This document shows, piece by piece, positions 9,080 through 16,672 of a stretch of 28,073 nt of DNA. The translations under genes and the position numbers were made by a program. Under the pieces are notes generated by a model. The model searched no databases, had not been told where the DNA came from, and worked only from the letters and a program-made list of their open reading frames with translations. Origin of the DNA: JBFHFS01 sp041583495 (GTDB taxonomy: Bacteria; Bacteroidota; Bacteroidia; Bacteroidales; Marinilabiliaceae). The stretch spans positions 1 through 28,073 of the forward strand of contig JBFHFS010000064.1 in the NCBI GenBank assembly GCA_041583495.1, given 5' to 3'. The first letter of the stretch is position 1. Every line of letters starts with the position of its first letter.

Positions 9080-9114
9080 TTTTCTTTTGTAATTAGTTTA
9101 TTTTCTTTTGTAAT
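9080..9114. repeat. Tandem direct repeat, 14-bp unit with 21-bp period
   Basis: TTTTCTTTTGTAAT occurs at 9080-9093 and again at 9101-9114 without mismatch. The period of 21 bp equals two DNA turns, placing both copies on the same face of the helix. This spacing is typical of dimeric or cooperative protein binding. It lies about 140-170 bp upstream of susC. The AT-rich, pyrimidine-rich composition means chance similarity is possible. Confidence 0.4.
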
Positions 9115-9291
9115 AATTGAACCCTTTCAGAGTACCTGAAATTGTGATTTCACCTACCACCGAATTATCTGTTATGCGCATATTTATGCTTGATCAAATA
9201 TTATAGAGCTCTCCGTCAACCCCTTGCCCCCTCTTGTTGTACAGGCCAAAATCTGTAACCTGCTTCCCAAACCCTGTTAGACCATGGGTCT

Positions 9292-10278
9292 TCATCTTGT
9301 ATCTGGTTTTATTGTAAATACCCTGGTTTTATTATTGAAACTGTAAGAAACAGGGGCGGCTTCACGGATCAGTTCCATAACTTCACTGATACTCTCCATT
9401 TCAATGGTACCTGTGTACCACAACTCATCCAGTTTTGGATCATGGTATTCGATTTTTACGTTATACCAGCGTTCCAGCTTTTTAATAAAACCTGGAAAAG
9501 GCTCTTTGTTAAATAGTAGTTTGCCCTCTTTCCAGGAGGTAAAATATTTGGTTTCCACCGTTTGTATTAAAAAACCTGTTTCTGTTTTTGCAACCTGTTC
9601 ACCAGGCTTCAGGGTTACCTCATTCGGGGCATTTTTACTTTTGAATGTAACAACACCCTCTTCCAGTGTGGTTTCGAAAACGTGGTCATCGACAAAGGCT
9701 TTAACATTAAATGAAGTACCCTTGACTTTCACATCGCCATAATCTGTAGAAACAATGAAAGGCATATTGTTCTTTTCTACCTCAAAAAAGGCCTCGCCCA
9801 ACAATTTCACCATTCTGTTATTGCTAAATCTTGAAGGATAGGAGAGTGTTGATCCGGAATTCAACCAAACCAACGAACCATCGGGCAAGGTGAAGTTTGT
9901 CTTTGCCCCATAAGGAGCGCTAATGGTTTGTAGAGTTTGGTCAATTTGATTATTGACCGATCTCTGAAAAAAGAGGATATTACTTACCAGCAATGCAACG
10001 ACTAAAACCGCTGCAACTCGCAATGCCCACGTGAAAACAACTATTTTGCGCTGAGCTGTTTGTTGTTTATCCATCAAAACGGACTCTTTTATTCGTTTAT
10101 AGAGAGCCGGATTTGTTTTAGAGGGTATATCTGTCTCTTTTAATTCTTTGTCCCAAAGGGGTTTCATCAGGCAAAAAATGGTTGACTCATTATTTTTATT
10201 GCCCAAATAATCAATGACCCGGGAAAACTCATCGGGATTCAAAACCGAGTGATAATATTTTCTGAATAAATTCTTCAT
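9292..10278 (-). CDS. FecR-family anti-sigma factor
   Basis: 328 residues. A cytoplasmic N-terminal part (1-78) precedes one transmembrane helix at about 79-104 (VVFTWALRVAAVLVVALLVS). The periplasmic part has the FecR domain at about 120-215 (APYGAKTNFTLPDGSLVWLN, GEAFFEVEKN, VKVKGTSFNVKAF) and the C-terminal DUF4974 domain at about 255-325 (FNKEPFPGFIKKLERWYNVK). FecR proteins hold an ECF sigma factor at the membrane and release it when the STN domain of the loaded SusC touches the periplasmic domain. The gene follows an ECF sigma gene by 63 bp and precedes susC, the standard order sigma, fecR, susC, susD. It is the only anti-sigma factor in the window although there are two sigma genes. 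Confidence 0.95.
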   Translation of the reverse strand: MKNLFRKYYHSVLNPDEFSRVIDYLGNKNNESTIFCLMKPLWDKELKETDIPSKTNPALYKRIKESVLMDKQQTAQRKIVVFTWALRVAAVLVVALLVSNILFFQRSVNNQIDQTLQTISAPYGAKTNFTLPDGSLVWLNSGSTLSYPSRFSNNRMVKLLGEAFFEVEKNNMPFIVSTDYGDVKVKGTSFNVKAFVDDHVFETTLEEGVVTFKSKNAPNEVTLKPGEQVAKTETGFLIQTVETKYFTSWKEGKLLFNKEPFPGFIKKLERWYNVKIEYHDPKLDELWYTGTIEMESISEVMELIREAAPVSYSFNNKTRVFTIKPDTR

Positions 10279-10341
10279 GCTGTCCTTTTCTACATTTAAT
10301 ACACAGCAAAAAGGATTATCCCTAGTGAGAAAGTTAAATAA

Positions 10342-10929
10342 TTAGAAGAAAAGATAAAAATAAAACAAAGAAACCAGTCCCACAGCTTTTAATCTATCTT
10401 TTAAAAGCCTTACTGACAGAGCTATATGGTACTCGACCGTTTTTGTTGAAATCTGAAGTTTTTTGGCAATTTCTTTATGCGATAAACCTTTGGTTCGACT
10501 CAAAACAAAAATTTCTTTCTGCCGTTCGGGAAGTTCATTAACGATATTGTCGACCTTTTCCTTCAATTCATGATACGTAATCTGCTCAAAGTATGAGTAT
10601 TCTGATGCTATTGAAAGTCTACGAACTTCCTCTTTAAGCTTTCGGTTATTTATACGACTTCTCAGCTCGTTTAATAAAAGGTTTCGTGTTATGGTAAAAA
10701 CATAGGAATTAAATGTGTCAGAATCTTTTATCCTTTTCCTGTTCTGCCATATCTTCACAAAAACCTCCTGCAAAATATCATCAATACCATCCTCCATTTT
10801 TAAAAAGGACTTGGAAAAATTAAATAACCTGATATAATAGTAATTAAACAACTCCTCAAGCGAAGAATCGTTATCTTTTGACAATTCACTTACTATTCTA
10901 TTCAGATCAAATTTCTCCGGTATCAACAT
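10342..10929 (-). CDS. ECF RNA polymerase sigma factor (FecR-linked)
   Basis: 195 residues. Region 2 is at about 22-95 (LEELFNYYYIRLFNFSKSFL, DDILQEVFVKIWQNR, FNSYVFTITRNLLLNELR) and region 4 at about 125-180 (LPERQKEIFVLSRTKGLSHK, EIAKKLQISTKTVEYHIALS) with the helix-turn-helix. There is no N-terminal anti-sigma domain. A hydrophobic tail (GLVSLFYFYLFF) ends the protein, a feature often seen in the ECF group tied to SusCD. It sits 63 bp upstream of fecR, so it is the likely partner and should drive susC transcription once released. A good TAnnTTTG box lies just before the start codon. The ATG at 10929 is the only sensible start. Confidence 0.95.
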   Translation of the reverse strand: MLIPEKFDLNRIVSELSKDNDSSLEELFNYYYIRLFNFSKSFLKMEDGIDDILQEVFVKIWQNRKRIKDSDTFNSYVFTITRNLLLNELRSRINNRKLKEEVRRLSIASEYSYFEQITYHELKEKVDNIVNELPERQKEIFVLSRTKGLSHKEIAKKLQISTKTVEYHIALSVRLLKDRLKAVGLVSLFYFYLFF

Positions 10930-10945
10930 AATTAAGGGTAAAAAC

Positions 10946-10953
10946 CAAATTTA
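10946..10953 (-). promoter_or_regulatory. Candidate -7 box of the FecR-linked sigma gene
   Basis: TAAATTTG on the minus strand is an exact match to the Bacteroidota TAnnTTTG box and ends 17 bp before the ATG at 10929. I see no clear TTTG at the usual distance upstream; the only TTTG is about 10 nt away. If real, the 5' leader would be very short. Confidence 0.3.
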
Positions 10954-11188
10954 CATTTTTTATCAAAAAAACACCTTGATTAAGCATTTAATTGTTTAAG
11001 ATCTATTCTAAATAAGTAAAAAGAAAAGCCAATGAAATCCGGAAATTATGGGTCTGCTATATTTTCAGTGCAACCTCTAAAAAATAAATGGGCTAAGATT
11101 ACCTATTCAACTTTGCTCGTTCATATCATTTCATCTTTGAGTGGAAAACCCCTTTTGGATTTATCTCCACATGATTAACAAATCGGTT

Positions 11189-11764
11189 TTAGAAGAAATC
11201 GTTTGGCAAAAATTCTCTTAGTGCAGGCCGGAGAAGTTTGAGGGATTTTGTGATATTGGCTTCTACCGTTTTTATGGAAATCTGGAGTTCTTCGGCAATT
11301 TGGCCATGTTTCTTACTTTCGAAACGGCTCATAATGAAAATTTTCCGCGACTTGGGAGAGAGTTTCGCCAGGGTTTGTTCGATAACGGTGTTAATTTCAT
11401 CGAAAATAAGAGGGGATGTATCCAACTGGTTCAAAGAAGAAAGAGCCAGATTCAATTGACGATGCATCATGGAATTGGCGTGATTTTGCCTCACTTTGAG
11501 ATACTCAATTTTTTTAAGACATTGGTTTTTTGTGACTGAAAACATCCAGGAGGAAAGATTTTTCACTCTTGAAAATTTCTGGTGGTTTTCCCATACAATT
11601 GAGAAAACATCCTGTACTACATCTCTGGCGGTTTCCCGGTTGTTAAGATAATGCATAGAAAAATTCAGCAACCGCTCGTAATAAACCCCGACCACATGAC
11701 TAAAGGCCAACGAGTCGCCATTGGCCATATTTTGCAATAATTCTATTTCATTTAGTTTTGTCAA
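11189..11764 (-). CDS. Second ECF RNA polymerase sigma factor, without own anti-sigma gene
   Basis: 191 residues. Region 2 is at about 18-92 (LAFSHVVGVYYERLLNFSMH, TARDVVQDVFSIVWENHQKF, LSSWMFSVTKNQCLKKIEY) and region 4 at about 130-180 (LAKLSPKSRKIFIMSRFESK, KHGQIAEELQISIKTVEANI). The frame begins at TTG (11764); no in-frame ATG exists upstream, and the first internal ATG (Met13) would cut into region 2, so a TTG start is likely. The next gene downstream, after 259 bp, is another sigma factor and not a fecR gene. It is only distantly similar to that neighbour, so this is not a recent duplication. It may drive the other sigma gene, or be governed by an anti-sigma factor elsewhere. Confidence 0.92.
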   Translation of the reverse strand: MTKLNEIELLQNMANGDSLAFSHVVGVYYERLLNFSMHYLNNRETARDVVQDVFSIVWENHQKFSRVKNLSSWMFSVTKNQCLKKIEYLKVRQNHANSMMHRQLNLALSSLNQLDTSPLIFDEINTVIEQTLAKLSPKSRKIFIMSRFESKKHGQIAEELQISIKTVEANITKSLKLLRPALREFLPNDFF

Positions 11765-11925
11765 GATGAATGCTGAATTTTTATTAAAACATAGAAATTT
11801 TTCCCACTGCCCCTTTTGCTTATTTTTAAGGTTTCCCCAAACCTATTCATAATACCAGAGGCGGAACCCAAAGAGGAAGAGCCATTACAAAGGAGGTTAT
11901 CCATTTGAGGATAAATCGTAATCGG

Positions 11926-13299
11926 CTATTTTTCTGTTAGTTCATTAATCGTGTGTATCTCTTCATCTGTCAGAGCCCGGTCAAAAACAACCACTCCGCC
12001 AATCAGGCCTTTAAATAAATTTCCCATCCCTTTTTTTAACTGAACGGCACCAATTGTAAAATCGGAGCCATTATTTCCCATCCCATAGGGAAAATAATAG
12101 GGGTTTTTCGATTGGATTAAACCCTCAGGATATCCCGGAAACCCGGCTGTGTTTTTAATCAATTCAGGATCACGTGCTTCAAACTCGCCATTTAAATACG
12201 ATTTGATATATTTTCCGTTGTAAGTAAAAGCAATGCAACACCATTGGTTTTTAGGAACGATCTGTTTACTTGCGGAATAGTCTATTGAAAATGGGAACGG
12301 TTCAGTGGGACCTCCCATCCTGGAAATATGCCCACAAACCTGGTTGGCTCCATTGTAATAAGGAAGGGACACAAATAAACCATACTGACGCTTACCCCCC
12401 TCCTGGTATTCATTCCACATACCTCCAACAAAACCGATTTGTTCTCCGCTCCATTTAACCCAGGCCATCACGGTCACTTCCCGGTTCTCTCCAAAAATAT
12501 TTAACGCTTTGGTTTTGGGATTAGGCAGGTTCAGATATTTTGTCCCATCCAACCTTATCGAATAACCGGAAACGGGCCCTTCATTTATTCGTTCTATTTC
12601 CCCATTATTTTCCTGTAGTGGAAATGTTCCTTTTCCGATGGCCTTTCTTGATTTCCCCGGTGGTTCTTGAAACGCCCACAAGGCAACGAATCCATTTGTT
12701 TTTTTAATTTTGGTAATCAACCCTTTGTTTGGTTTAGGTCTGTATTTTTGACCTTGCCTATTCTGCGATTGAAGCACGAAATCAACAATAGGCTGAGGAT
12801 TGGAAAGGCTGTGAGGATGATGCCCGATCCCTGGCTTGTGGATGACTCCTATTGCCCCTCCTGCATCGATGACACTCTTTTCATAAACTGCTGTGTTATC
12901 TGACACAGGGACCACATCATCGGCATCACCAACCTCATGGAGTACCGAAAAGCCTGCATCGGCGATCTTTCCAGCTAAACAAATTGGATTAAATAACAAG
13001 GCCTCTTGGTATTGCCCCGTTTCCCAATAAGGATTATCTCCTTTCCGCAATAAGGTGGCCCCATTTTTGCCAATATTTTCCACCTGATAGCCTTCGCCCA
13101 ACATAGAGGCCAGTTGCGCAGGGTAGCTGTTCGCTTCCCTGTTTTCAATGGTTGCCCCATAGGTGATACTTTTGCCTACGCAGGCTCTTGGGATCTTCTG
13201 CTGTGAATAACCATTCACGGTAATAAACAGCAGTATGAATACGAGATAAACCTTGGTGAAATTCGATCTTAACGACATCATTCGATTGGATTGTTTCAT
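11926..13299 (-). CDS. Exported hybrid: SGNH esterase piece, alpha/beta-hydrolase piece, LamG domain
   Basis: 457 residues with a signal peptide (VYLVFILLFITVNGYSQQ). Residues 37-105 resemble the start of an SGNH/GDSL acyl-esterase (ACVGKSITYG, ENREANSYPAQLASMLGEGY, NGATLLRKGDNPYW), but the block I residue before the catalytic Ser44 is Lys instead of Asp/Asn, and blocks III and V are absent. At about residue 105 (base 12985) the text changes to the C-terminal end of an alpha/beta-hydrolase: HEVGDADDVVPVSDNT carries the catalytic Asp and HKPGIGHHPHSL the His, but the GxSxG nucleophile is missing. From about 205 to the end is a complete LamG/concanavalin-like domain (VTVMAWVKWSGE, GLIGGVVVFDRALTDEEI). 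I read this as an in-frame deletion product of a two-domain esterase, with LamG glycan binding the function likeliest to survive. It follows a GH29 gene by 53 bp. Confidence 0.75.
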   Translation of the reverse strand: MKQSNRMMSLRSNFTKVYLVFILLFITVNGYSQQKIPRACVGKSITYGATIENREANSYPAQLASMLGEGYQVENIGKNGATLLRKGDNPYWETGQYQEALLFNPICLAGKIADAGFSVLHEVGDADDVVPVSDNTAVYEKSVIDAGGAIGVIHKPGIGHHPHSLSNPQPIVDFVLQSQNRQGQKYRPKPNKGLITKIKKTNGFVALWAFQEPPGKSRKAIGKGTFPLQENNGEIERINEGPVSGYSIRLDGTKYLNLPNPKTKALNIFGENREVTVMAWVKWSGEQIGFVGGMWNEYQEGGKRQYGLFVSLPYYNGANQVCGHISRMGGPTEPFPFSIDYSASKQIVPKNQWCCIAFTYNGKYIKSYLNGEFEARDPELIKNTAGFPGYPEGLIQSKNPYYFPYGMGNNGSDFTIGAVQLKKGMGNLFKGLIGGVVVFDRALTDEEIHTINELTEK

Positions 13300-13352
13300 T
13301 TTAAAAAGATGCTAGGTGATTTAATAACCTCTCAAATTGATGAGGCGAACCT

Positions 13353-14933
13353 TTATTCCATTATTGAATGTTCCCCGGTTGGCGAATTAAATAGTCCCAC
13401 ATATTTTATTTCCGGACAATCTCTCGAACCCCTGATCTTCAGACGAACCTTTGATGAGGTGATCTCAGGAAAACGTAGGATTCTTTTATAACCAATGGTC
13501 GTGCCGCTACTTATTTCTTCCCAGTTCCCATCTCTCCAGGCTTCGATTGAAAAAGCTTCAATTCTCTGACCGTTTTGAATATTCTCCTGAATCAGAAACT
13601 GGTCAAAGGTTTTATCCATTTTCATATCAAATTCAACAACCGCCGTAGTGATCCCTTCCTTTGTGCTCCAGTATTTATCTCCTACAAGCATATTTAAGGG
13701 ATTAAGGTCCTTCCGGCTATCCATAGCCTTTATTATCACTGAACCATCGAGTAGATTTGTTTTAAATGTTTCATCCCTCAATTTCTTAAAAGCCATCAAA
13801 GCCTTAATATCATTCTCATGTATCAACCCCTTTGGGTTGGGGGCCACATTTAACAATAGCAAGGCGTTCATCCCAACAGAGTTGTAATAAATATCCATAA
13901 GCTTTTCAGGTGTTTTAACCAACTCATCCTCTTCAGAACGATATCCCCATGAAGGACGGATAGACACATCTACTTCTGCAGGATACCAGGCCAGGGCTTT
14001 TGCTTTCAATAACTTTTCACGACTCCCCAGATCTTTCCCAACCATATCCCGGGAGGGGATAAATGCCTGCTCTAATGTTTTTTCTTTGGGAAAACCGGAT
14101 GGAACCTTAACCAGGTCCTTATCTGTTGCAGGAATGACACTCCATTCTGTATCCCGGCCATAACCACTCTCGGTTCCTACCCAACGAATATCAGGCCCCA
14201 TAATGGCAATGGTTGCATTGGGTTGTAGTTCTCTAACCAAATCCACGTACCCCTTCCAATCGTATGGCTGTTTTTCCTCTTTTAATCCACCATAGAATCC
14301 ATCAAACCAGACTTCGAAAATTTCTCCATAGTTGGAAAGTAATTCGGTAAGCTGATTCTTAAAATACGCATCATACAGAGGTGTCCCATAATCAGGGTTG
14401 TGCTTGTCCCATGGAGAAAGATAAATGCCAAGTTTCAATCCATATTCCTTGCATGCTTCCGAAAGTTCTTTGACAACATCACCCTTTCCATTTCTCCATT
14501 TAGAGTTTTTCACCGAATAATCAGAATACCGTGTTGGCCATAAACAAAACCCTTCATGATGTTTCGCCGTCAATATCACGCCTTTCATCCCTGCTTCCTT
14601 GAAAGCCTTAGCCCATTGACGACAATCCAGCTCAACCGGATTAAAGGCATCCGGGGTTAGCAAAACTTCCTTATGCCCGGAATCATGTCCTTCGTTTGCG
14701 TTAAAGGTATATAAACCAAAATGAACAAAGGCGGTGTATTCCAGTTTTTGCCATTCGAGTTGTCTGGTTGAGGGAACCACATGGGCCGCTTTTTTTATAA
14801 TCTGTTCAGGTGTGTCCTGATCGGAGATTTCAACAAGATTTTCCGCTTCTTTCTGTTCCTGATTATAGGAACAACCTGCTAAGAAGAATGAAAACAACAT
14901 GAGAATAGAACTCGTCTTTTTAAAGTTTTCCAT
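13353..14933 (-). CDS. Alpha-L-fucosidase, GH29 lipoprotein
   Basis: 533 residues from the farthest start (14954); Met8 at 14933 gives a more compact lipoprotein signal, SSILMLFSFFLAGC, and is preferred. The GH29 (beta/alpha)8 barrel shows YTAFVHFGLYTF near the N-terminus, VILTAKHHEGFCLWPT (the active-site HH at 132-133, counted from 14954), LGIYLSPWDKHNPDYG, and the nucleophile Asp218 in FEVWFDGFYGG. A C-terminal beta-sandwich follows (about 400-525, VVEFDMKMDKTFDQFLIQEN). The enzyme removes terminal L-fucose with retention of configuration, in the periplasm or at the cell surface. All key residues I can check are present. It is followed after 53 bp by the LamG hybrid gene and preceded by a 246-bp spacer holding a palindromic repeat. 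The linkage it cuts cannot be predicted. Confidence 0.93.
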   Translation of the reverse strand: MENFKKTSSILMLFSFFLAGCSYNQEQKEAENLVEISDQDTPEQIIKKAAHVVPSTRQLEWQKLEYTAFVHFGLYTFNANEGHDSGHKEVLLTPDAFNPVELDCRQWAKAFKEAGMKGVILTAKHHEGFCLWPTRYSDYSVKNSKWRNGKGDVVKELSEACKEYGLKLGIYLSPWDKHNPDYGTPLYDAYFKNQLTELLSNYGEIFEVWFDGFYGGLKEEKQPYDWKGYVDLVRELQPNATIAIMGPDIRWVGTESGYGRDTEWSVIPATDKDLVKVPSGFPKEKTLEQAFIPSRDMVGKDLGSREKLLKAKALAWYPAEVDVSIRPSWGYRSEEDELVKTPEKLMDIYYNSVGMNALLLLNVAPNPKGLIHENDIKALMAFKKLRDETFKTNLLDGSVIIKAMDSRKDLNPLNMLVGDKYWSTKEGITTAVVEFDMKMDKTFDQFLIQENIQNGQRIEAFSIEAWRDGNWEEISSGTTIGYKRILRFPEITSSKVRLKIRGSRDCPEIKYVGLFNSPTGEHSIME

Positions 14934-14961
14934 CTGCTTATAATTTACTTTCATTTGTCAT

Positions 14962-15060
14962 TACCTGTCCCGCAAACTTGCGGGAGAACTCTCAAGAAAA
15001 TTTAATCCCCGAATCCAGTTCGGGACAGACTATTTCCCTCCCGCTATGACGGGACAGGTA
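14962..15060. repeat. Palindromic REP/MITE-like element with three internal hairpins
   Basis: 99 bp bounded by a perfect 11-bp inverted repeat, TACCTGTCCCG (14962-14972) and CGGGACAGGTA (15050-15060). Inside are three GC-rich hairpins: CCCGCAA/TTGCGGG (14969-14984), CCCGAA/TTCGGG (15008-15024) and TCCCG/CGGGA (15039-15054). All share a CCCG/CGGG core. It is far richer in G+C than its surroundings. No target duplication is evident. Short palindromic dispersed repeats of this look occur in many Bacteroidota genomes; copy number here cannot be known from one window. It sits in the spacer between two fucosidase genes and could also shape or end the transcript. Confidence 0.65.
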
Positions 15061-15200
15061 CTGTGAAAAATTGAATAATTAAATTTCTCATGGTCGTTTC
15101 AGGTGTCTAAATTTGTTTTATTAATGTCCACCGAACACGACTGGAAGGAAATCGCCAGAAATAATCTTTTCCGTTCCGCTAAAACAGGAGTAGCCATTTT

Positions 15201-16571
15201 TTAAAAACACGCAACTTCCTTTAAATAAGGTTTACCCTGGGCTTTCACTACCTCTAGTTTTATTCCGGTAATCCTTTCGCCATTGAGCTTCTCAATCCGT
15301 TTATGCCCAATACAACTACCCTGGCTTACCATTTTCCATTGGCCATTTTCCTTACCAAAAAGGTTGTATTCCAGAATTCGTTCACCTTTGGAAATATCTT
15401 CCTCGAGAACCACATAATTGACCTGCCGGGGTGATTCAAAATCAAGGATGAACTCATTACCCTTTCCTTTGGTAGAGCCCAAAACTGTTGAAAAGTGATG
15501 CTCTATTTCATCTCCAAATTCGGCAAGCCGCTCTACATCTGCTTCCGGGACCAGGCCACGGTCGTCCACAACTATCCCAAGAAGCATGTTGGTATTTCGC
15601 CCCACGGATTGAATATACCGATCCATTAAATCATCGACACTACGAATGGTCTGTTCTTCACCCTCGTGCCAAAACCATCCCCCTTGAAAAGCGTGCTCCC
15701 GCAGTGGAAAATCAGCCTCCCCCGGACACCAAAAAGCCCCATCAGGATTCCCGTTTAACCCTTTGATCTGAATCATTCCGGTTGCTGTGGTGGTTGAATC
15801 GGCCCTTGCCCAACATGGATAAGGCGCAACACCATTCTCATTTCCTACCCAACGGATGTTATTGGCATAACCGTAAGGGCCCTGGAAGGCGATTGCATTG
15901 GGCTGGTACTTCTCAACCAACGATAGCATCTCAATTCCTCCCTTTTCGGGTGGTAACACACCACCATCAAACCATATTTCAAATAAATCGCCGTATTGTG
16001 TCCACAATTCGGTAAGTTGTGTTCTTACGATTTGATTATATTTTTCCTGCTCTTCAGGATTTCCGGATAAAACCAACCCTGGATTGTCTACATGGCAATA
16101 AGCATTGGCAGAAGCGCTTGCATACAACCCTGGTTTTACGCCATACTTTTTACATGAAGCAATAAAATCTTTTACAATATCACCCTGCCCATTCTTCCAG
16201 GGTGAATTTTTCACACTGTACTCGTGGGCCTTTGTTGGCCAAAGGCTGAATCCACTGCAATGCTTGGCTACCAGCACAGCGTATTTGGCCCCGGCCGATT
16301 TGGCCGCTTCAATCCATTGGTCGGTATCCAGTTCTTTAGGATTAAAAACGGAAGCATCGGGTTGATAGTCCCTGGTTTCACGCCATTTGTATTCCGGCTC
16401 AAACACCTGTACATCCAGGTGGAACATGGCTCCTATCTCTGCATCGGCCCATTTTTGTTGGGCCTGGGTAGGCAGAACCTGGTCTTTTGGGGTACAGGAA
16501 ACCATAACTGCAATGGTTATTACTGACAGAACCTTGTTCAAATCTCTAAAATTAAAAACAAATTTTTCCAT
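15201..16571 (-). CDS. GH29-family alpha-L-fucosidase with variant active-site motif
   Basis: The open frame reaches 16619 (472 residues), but Met17 at 16571 directly precedes a good lipoprotein signal (LSVITIAVMVSC), so that start is used. Family features are WADAEIGAMFHLDVQ, AVLVAKHCSGFSLWPTKAHE, SVKNSPWKNGQGDIVKDFI, and the nucleophile Asp218 (farthest-start numbering) in LFEIWFDGGVLPPEKGG. The usual His-His pair of KHHxGF is His-Cys here (120-121), and the normal FxHWG motif is FHLDV. The fold and nucleophile are kept, so this looks like a GH29 subgroup with changed substrate contacts and not a dead copy. A C-terminal beta-sandwich (about 385-470) ends KLEVVKAQGKPYLKEVACF. It is 101 bp downstream of a clan GH-A gene and shares its transcript orientation. 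Confidence 0.88.
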   Translation of the reverse strand: MEKFVFNFRDLNKVLSVITIAVMVSCTPKDQVLPTQAQQKWADAEIGAMFHLDVQVFEPEYKWRETRDYQPDASVFNPKELDTDQWIEAAKSAGAKYAVLVAKHCSGFSLWPTKAHEYSVKNSPWKNGQGDIVKDFIASCKKYGVKPGLYASASANAYCHVDNPGLVLSGNPEEQEKYNQIVRTQLTELWTQYGDLFEIWFDGGVLPPEKGGIEMLSLVEKYQPNAIAFQGPYGYANNIRWVGNENGVAPYPCWARADSTTTATGMIQIKGLNGNPDGAFWCPGEADFPLREHAFQGGWFWHEGEEQTIRSVDDLMDRYIQSVGRNTNMLLGIVVDDRGLVPEADVERLAEFGDEIEHHFSTVLGSTKGKGNEFILDFESPRQVNYVVLEEDISKGERILEYNLFGKENGQWKMVSQGSCIGHKRIEKLNGERITGIKLEVVKAQGKPYLKEVACF

Positions 16572-16672
16572 ATTTTTGATTTTGATAATTTCAATTTTAA
16601 CTGTTCTTCCTTCAAACAAAAAATAGGGTTAAAACGTCATGTCTCCGTTTAGTTTTTGAAGGACACTACAAT

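Larger units (their letters stand above)
8942..9291. promoter_or_regulatory. susC upstream regulatory region
   Basis: 350 bp without a plausible gene between fecR and susC. From the fecR side it holds a tandem 14-bp repeat (9101-9114 and 9080-9093), a 6-bp stem hairpin (9034-9039/9049-9054) and a perfect 13-bp hairpin (8996-9028), then an A/T-rich run to the susC ATG. By known logic of FecR/ECF-controlled susCD operons, the inducible promoter should lie here, but I could not assign its -35 and -10 boxes. Confidence 0.5.

Noticed and set aside
9080..9114. The tandem repeat as a CRISPR or larger satellite array
   Set aside because: Only two copies exist, with a 7-bp gap and no spacer-like unique sequence.
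11829..11844. AGGTTT/AAACCT mini-hairpin between the LamG hybrid and the second sigma gene
   Set aside because: Stem of 6 weak pairs without a U tract; too short to call a terminator.
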